A stretch of 64,000 nucleotides of DNA from contig NZ_ABOX02000004.1 of assembly GCF_000172555.1 (NCBI RefSeq), positions 62,001 through 126,000 of the forward strand, read 5' to 3'. Positions 63,800-64,000 of the stretch are shown here, one piece after another. A program made the position numbers and the translations under genes. Each line of letters opens with the position of its first letter. The first letter of the stretch is position 1. Below the pieces are notes generated by a model. The model made no database searches, was not told where the DNA came from, and saw only the letters and a program-made list of their open reading frames with translations. The stretch comes from Pedosphaera parvula Ellin514 (GTDB taxonomy: Bacteria; Verrucomicrobiota; Verrucomicrobiia; Limisphaerales; Pedosphaeraceae).

Positions 63800-64000
63800 T
63801 TAATCCGAAACCTCAAACCATTTGGACTTGATCTCATGACCACGCTGATATTCAGAATGATCAATCACACCTGACGAACAATACACATACGCCGAGTGCT
63901 TGACGGGAAATCCGGCACCATAGCGAAACTCCACGATCAAGGAATCATTACTCCCGCGCATCGCCGCAACGCCGTAAGGAACCAATCCTTCAGCTTCCTC
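63800..64000 (-). CDS. C-terminal part of an unidentified protein, cut by the window edge
   Basis: Minus-strand frame open to the last base of the window and ending at 63800. About 66 residues are visible: YGVAAMRGSNDSLIVEFRYG, FPVKHSAYVYCSS, HEIKSKWFEVSD. No family recognised. Confidence 0.5.
   Translation of the reverse strand, partial: EEAEGLVPYGVAAMRGSNDSLIVEFRYGAGFPVKHSAYVYCSSGVIDHSEYQRGHEIKSKWFEVSD

Overview
The window most resembles the chromosome of a free-living Verrucomicrobiota bacterium, close to Pedosphaera and the Limisphaerales. This rests on recalled family distributions, not a search. The supporting families are a PVC-type CxxCH cytochrome with HEAT repeats, three pseudopilins with the FTLIELLVV helix and a C-terminal FADGH motif, ECF sigma factors fused to membrane anchors, a glycine-rich beta-helix protein and an Ig/LamG-like giant protein. 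Most of the window is ordinary chromosomal sequence.

Layout. 1-5.1 kb: end of a membrane protein, a TPR/PDZ lipoprotein, and a sugar isomerase plus Gfo/Idh/MocA oxidoreductase pair. 5.2-8.1 kb: a DUF2809 protein and an ECF sigma/anti-sigma/exported protein cluster. 8.3-11.4 kb: small unknowns, a rhodanese translationally coupled to a sterol-desaturase-like hydroxylase, and a DUF554 protein. 11.5-16.4 kb: a genomic island in tRNA-Pro(CGG). 16.4-22.5 kb: housekeeping genes trmB, manA, accA, pgl and zwf. 23.3-28.6 kb: two ECF sigma factors fused to membrane and envelope domains, then a secretin-N-like exported protein. 28.7-33.8 kb: two divergent response regulators, a CBM9-like protein and a transglutaminase-esterase fusion. 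33.8-47.2 kb: large exported proteins (frameshifted beta-helix, GH5 glycosidase, pseudopilin, Ig/LamG-like, PVC cytochrome), with tRNA-Leu(CAA) between. 47.3-58.7 kb: a flavin monooxygenase, a CBM48-like protein, a sigma/anti-sigma/STN/pseudopilin cluster, a DUF1573-cytochrome fusion, a Tat phosphoesterase, an Hsp15-like protein and a REC-PAS-PAS-PP2C regulator. 59-64 kb: an esterase/GNAT pair and a run of small poorly characterised genes.

The most interesting locus is the tRNA-Pro island. Two exact 49-bp copies of the tRNA 3' end and its downstream flank bracket about 4.8 kb. On the left is an intact tRNA followed by a diverged, truncated copy of the start of trmB and a scrap of a phospholipase-D-like nuclease. 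On the right is a tRNA remnant followed by the intact trmB. The cargo is a two-gene operon: a roughly 1,090-residue protein (divergent SIR2-like N-terminus, STAND-like NTPase core with an atypical Walker A, TPR-like C-terminus, terminal beta domain) and a 247-residue stand-alone TOPRIM protein. The architecture and location suggest an anti-phage system with PARIS-like logic (NTPase sensor plus TOPRIM effector) built on different modules. No integrase is visible, so the island looks like a stranded remnant.

A second theme is envelope-to-transcription signalling. Four ECF sigma genes occur: two sit next to an anti-sigma gene and two carry their own transmembrane and periplasmic domains. Several neighbour secretin-N, POTRA or pseudopilin modules.
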